Below, piece by piece: positions 39,240-40,761 of a stretch of 40,761 nt of DNA. The number at the start of each line of letters is the position of its first letter. Position 1 is the first letter of the stretch. The DNA is from CBDUMN01 sp965368335 (lineage in GTDB: Bacteria; Pseudomonadota; Alphaproteobacteria; Rhodospirillales; JAPHRK01): NCBI GenBank assembly GCA_965368335.1, contig CBDUMN010000024.1, forward strand, positions 1 to 40,761. The letters run 5' to 3'. The translations under genes were made by a program, and so were the position numbers. Under the pieces are notes generated by a model, which had not been told where the DNA came from, did not search any database, and was given only the letters and a program-made list of their open reading frames with translations.

Positions 39240-40761
39240 ATGACCGTCGAAATCGGCCACTATGCCCTGGTTCTGGCATTGTTCGTCTCCATCTTGCAAG
39301 GGACCGTCCCGCTAATTGGCGCGGCTCGCGGTCAGCATCGCTGGATGGCTATCGCCGCTCCGGCTTCCTGGGCGCAACTGTTTACGGTCTCCGTCGCCTT
39401 CGCCGCCCTGACGGTGGCTTATGTGGGCTCCGATTTCTCGGTTCTCAATGTGGTCAAGAACTCCCACACCACCAAGCCGATGCTCTATAAAATTAGCGGG
39501 GTCTGGGGCAACCACGAAGGCTCCATGCTGCTTTGGGTGCTGATTCTCGCGATTTTCGGCTCAGCCGTTTCGCTGTTCGGTCGCAATCTGCCCGAAGGTC
39601 TTAAAGCCCGCGTCCTTTCGATTCAGGGGCTCATCGCGGTTGGCTTTTTATTGTTCATTCTGTTCACCTCCAATCCGTTTGAGCGGGTTTTCCCGCCGCC
39701 GCCCGACGGGCAGAGCCTCAATCCGTTGTTGCAGGACCCCGGATTGGCTTTCCATCCGCCGTTTCTCTATCTCGGCTACGTGGGCTTCTCCATGGCCTTT
39801 TCGTTCGCCATCGCCGCCTTGCTTGAAGGGCGGGTCGACCCCGCCTGGGCGCGTTGGGTGCGGCCTTGGACCCTGGCCGCCTGGGCCTTCCTGACCGTCG
39901 GCATCGTACTCGGCTCCTGGTGGGCCTACTACGAGCTCGGCTGGGGCGGCTGGTGGTTTTGGGATCCGGTGGAAAACGCCTCCTTCATGCCCTGGCTGGC
40001 GGGTACGGCGCTTTTGCATTCGGCCATTGTCGCCGAGAAACGCGACGCCTTGAAGGCCTGGACCGTTTTTCTCGCCATTGTCGCCTTTTCTTTGAGCCTG
40101 CTCGGCACCTTCCTGGTGCGCTCGGGCGTGTTGACCTCGGTCCATGCCTTCGCCACCGATCCGCAGCGCGGGGTGTTTATCCTGATCCTGCTGATCATCG
40201 CCATCGGTGGGTCCTTCGCCCTCTTCGCCTGGCGCGGTCCGGCGATTAAGGCGGGCGGTATGTTCAAGCCGGTATCCCGCGAGGGCAGCCTGTTGCTCAA
40301 CAACCTTTTGATGACTACGGCGACGGCGGTGGTTTTGCTCGGTACGCTCTATCCGTTGTTCATCGACGCTCTGGACCTGGGTAAGGTTTCGGTCGGCGCG
40401 CCGTTCTTCAATGCGGCCTTCGTGCCAATCATGATCCCGCTGGTGCTGGCGATGGCCGTCGGTCCCTATCTTTCCTGGAAGCGGGCCGATCTGGTGCCGG
40501 CGTTGTTGAAGCTGAAGTTCGTCTTCATCGCCTCATTGACTGCTGGCGGCATGATCTTCGCCATGAAGGAAGGGGCGTCCGTTCTGGCCTCCTTCGGGAT
40601 TTTCCTCGCCGTCTGGCTTGGGGCGGGCACTCTTTGGGAATTCGCCAGCCGTATCAAGCTGTTCCGAGCGCCGCCCGGTGAGTCGCTTAAGCGGATGGTC
40701 AGCATGCCGCGTTCCATGTGGGGCATGTCGCTGACCCATTTCGGTCTGGCGGTCGCTATCG
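39240..40761 (+). CDS. ccmF: Cytochrome c heme lyase CcmF (partial)
   Basis: The frame runs off the right edge, giving 507 residues of the usual ~650. The N-terminus MTVEIGHYALVLALFVSILQ is a typical start, and many transmembrane helices follow. The WWD domain WGGWWFWDPVENASFMPW at about 239-256 is present; the conserved GNHEGSMLLWV precedes it. CcmF, with CcmH and CcmI, attaches heme from CcmE to apocytochrome c in the periplasm. The gene lies 23 bases after ccmE, in one operon. Confidence 0.95.
   Translation, partial: MTVEIGHYALVLALFVSILQGTVPLIGAARGQHRWMAIAAPASWAQLFTVSVAFAALTVAYVGSDFSVLNVVKNSHTTKPMLYKISGVWGNHEGSMLLWVLILAIFGSAVSLFGRNLPEGLKARVLSIQGLIAVGFLLFILFTSNPFERVFPPPPDGQSLNPLLQDPGLAFHPPFLYLGYVGFSMAFSFAIAALLEGRVDPAWARWVRPWTLAAWAFLTVGIVLGSWWAYYELGWGGWWFWDPVENASFMPWLAGTALLHSAIVAEKRDALKAWTVFLAIVAFSLSLLGTFLVRSGVLTSVHAFATDPQRGVFILILLIIAIGGSFALFAWRGPAIKAGGMFKPVSREGSLLLNNLLMTTATAVVLLGTLYPLFIDALDLGKVSVGAPFFNAAFVPIMIPLVLAMAVGPYLSWKRADLVPALLKLKFVFIASLTAGGMIFAMKEGASVLASFGIFLAVWLGAGTLWEFASRIKLFRAPPGESLKRMVSMPRSMWGMSLTHFGLAVAI

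Noticed and set aside
1..40761. CRISPR arrays, tRNA or rRNA genes, insertion sequences, prophage genes
   Set aside because: No regularly spaced repeats, cloverleaf-like segments, transposase or phage motifs were seen on either strand.

Overview
The window is a dense, roughly 58-60 % GC bacterial chromosome segment with about 30 protein genes and no tRNA, rRNA, CRISPR array or transposase that I could see. Protein relatedness and gene content (a System I ccm cluster, OxyR divergent from ahpC, UbiD, several c-di-GMP and histidine kinase proteins, a B-type aconitase) point to an alphaproteobacterium, probably a free-living member of the Rhodospirillales. That placement is inference from the sequence alone.

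Layout. 1-5.8 kb: a truncated LpxH-like phosphoesterase, a lipid kinase of the diacylglycerol kinase family, PmbA/TldE, a small exported protein, and a translationally overlapping ubiD - sterol-desaturase-like pair. 6-10.9 kb: a 3xGAF HD-GYP signalling protein coupled to an unknown gene, a ParDE-type toxin-antitoxin module bracketed by two copies of a ~47-bp hairpin repeat, and a rhodanese. 11-17.4 kb: a 1170-residue flavin/iron-sulfur oxidoreductase that looks like a single-chain NfnB-NfnA fusion, then acnB behind a structured leader. 17.5-20.6 kb: a signalling block of a MEDS-domain protein, a PAS histidine kinase and a GGDEF diguanylate cyclase. 20.6-23.9 kb: the peroxide defence set ahpF-ahpC with divergent oxyR. 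24-26.9 kb: a hybrid histidine kinase and an OmpR-type response regulator. 27.3-36 kb: a branched-chain-amino-acid-type ABC transporter (livG, livH, livM, binding protein, livF) enclosed by two acyl-CoA ligase family genes. 36.2 kb to the end: ccmA-B-C-D-E-F for cytochrome c maturation, with ccmF running off the right edge.

How the genes may work together. The liv block plus two ligases looks like an uptake-and-CoA-activation unit for an unidentified acid; the second 'ligase' has lost the recognisable ATP phosphate loop. OxyR very probably controls ahpCF through the shared intergenic region, which carries two near-identical direct repeats about three helical turns apart. The Nfn-like protein would link NAD(H), NADP(H) and ferredoxin pools; its N-terminal ~245 residues and a ~75-residue insertion in the large-subunit part match nothing I recognise. 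It is the strongest candidate for new biochemistry here, followed by the ligase-like protein without a P-loop and the repeat-flanked toxin-antitoxin cassette.

Start codons were reassigned from the longest open frame where ribosome binding sites and family alignment favoured an internal start (acnB, ahpC, ahpF, ccmA, the MEDS gene, the exported protein and both toxin-antitoxin genes). All family assignments come from reading the translated sequences and recalled family motifs; no search was run.
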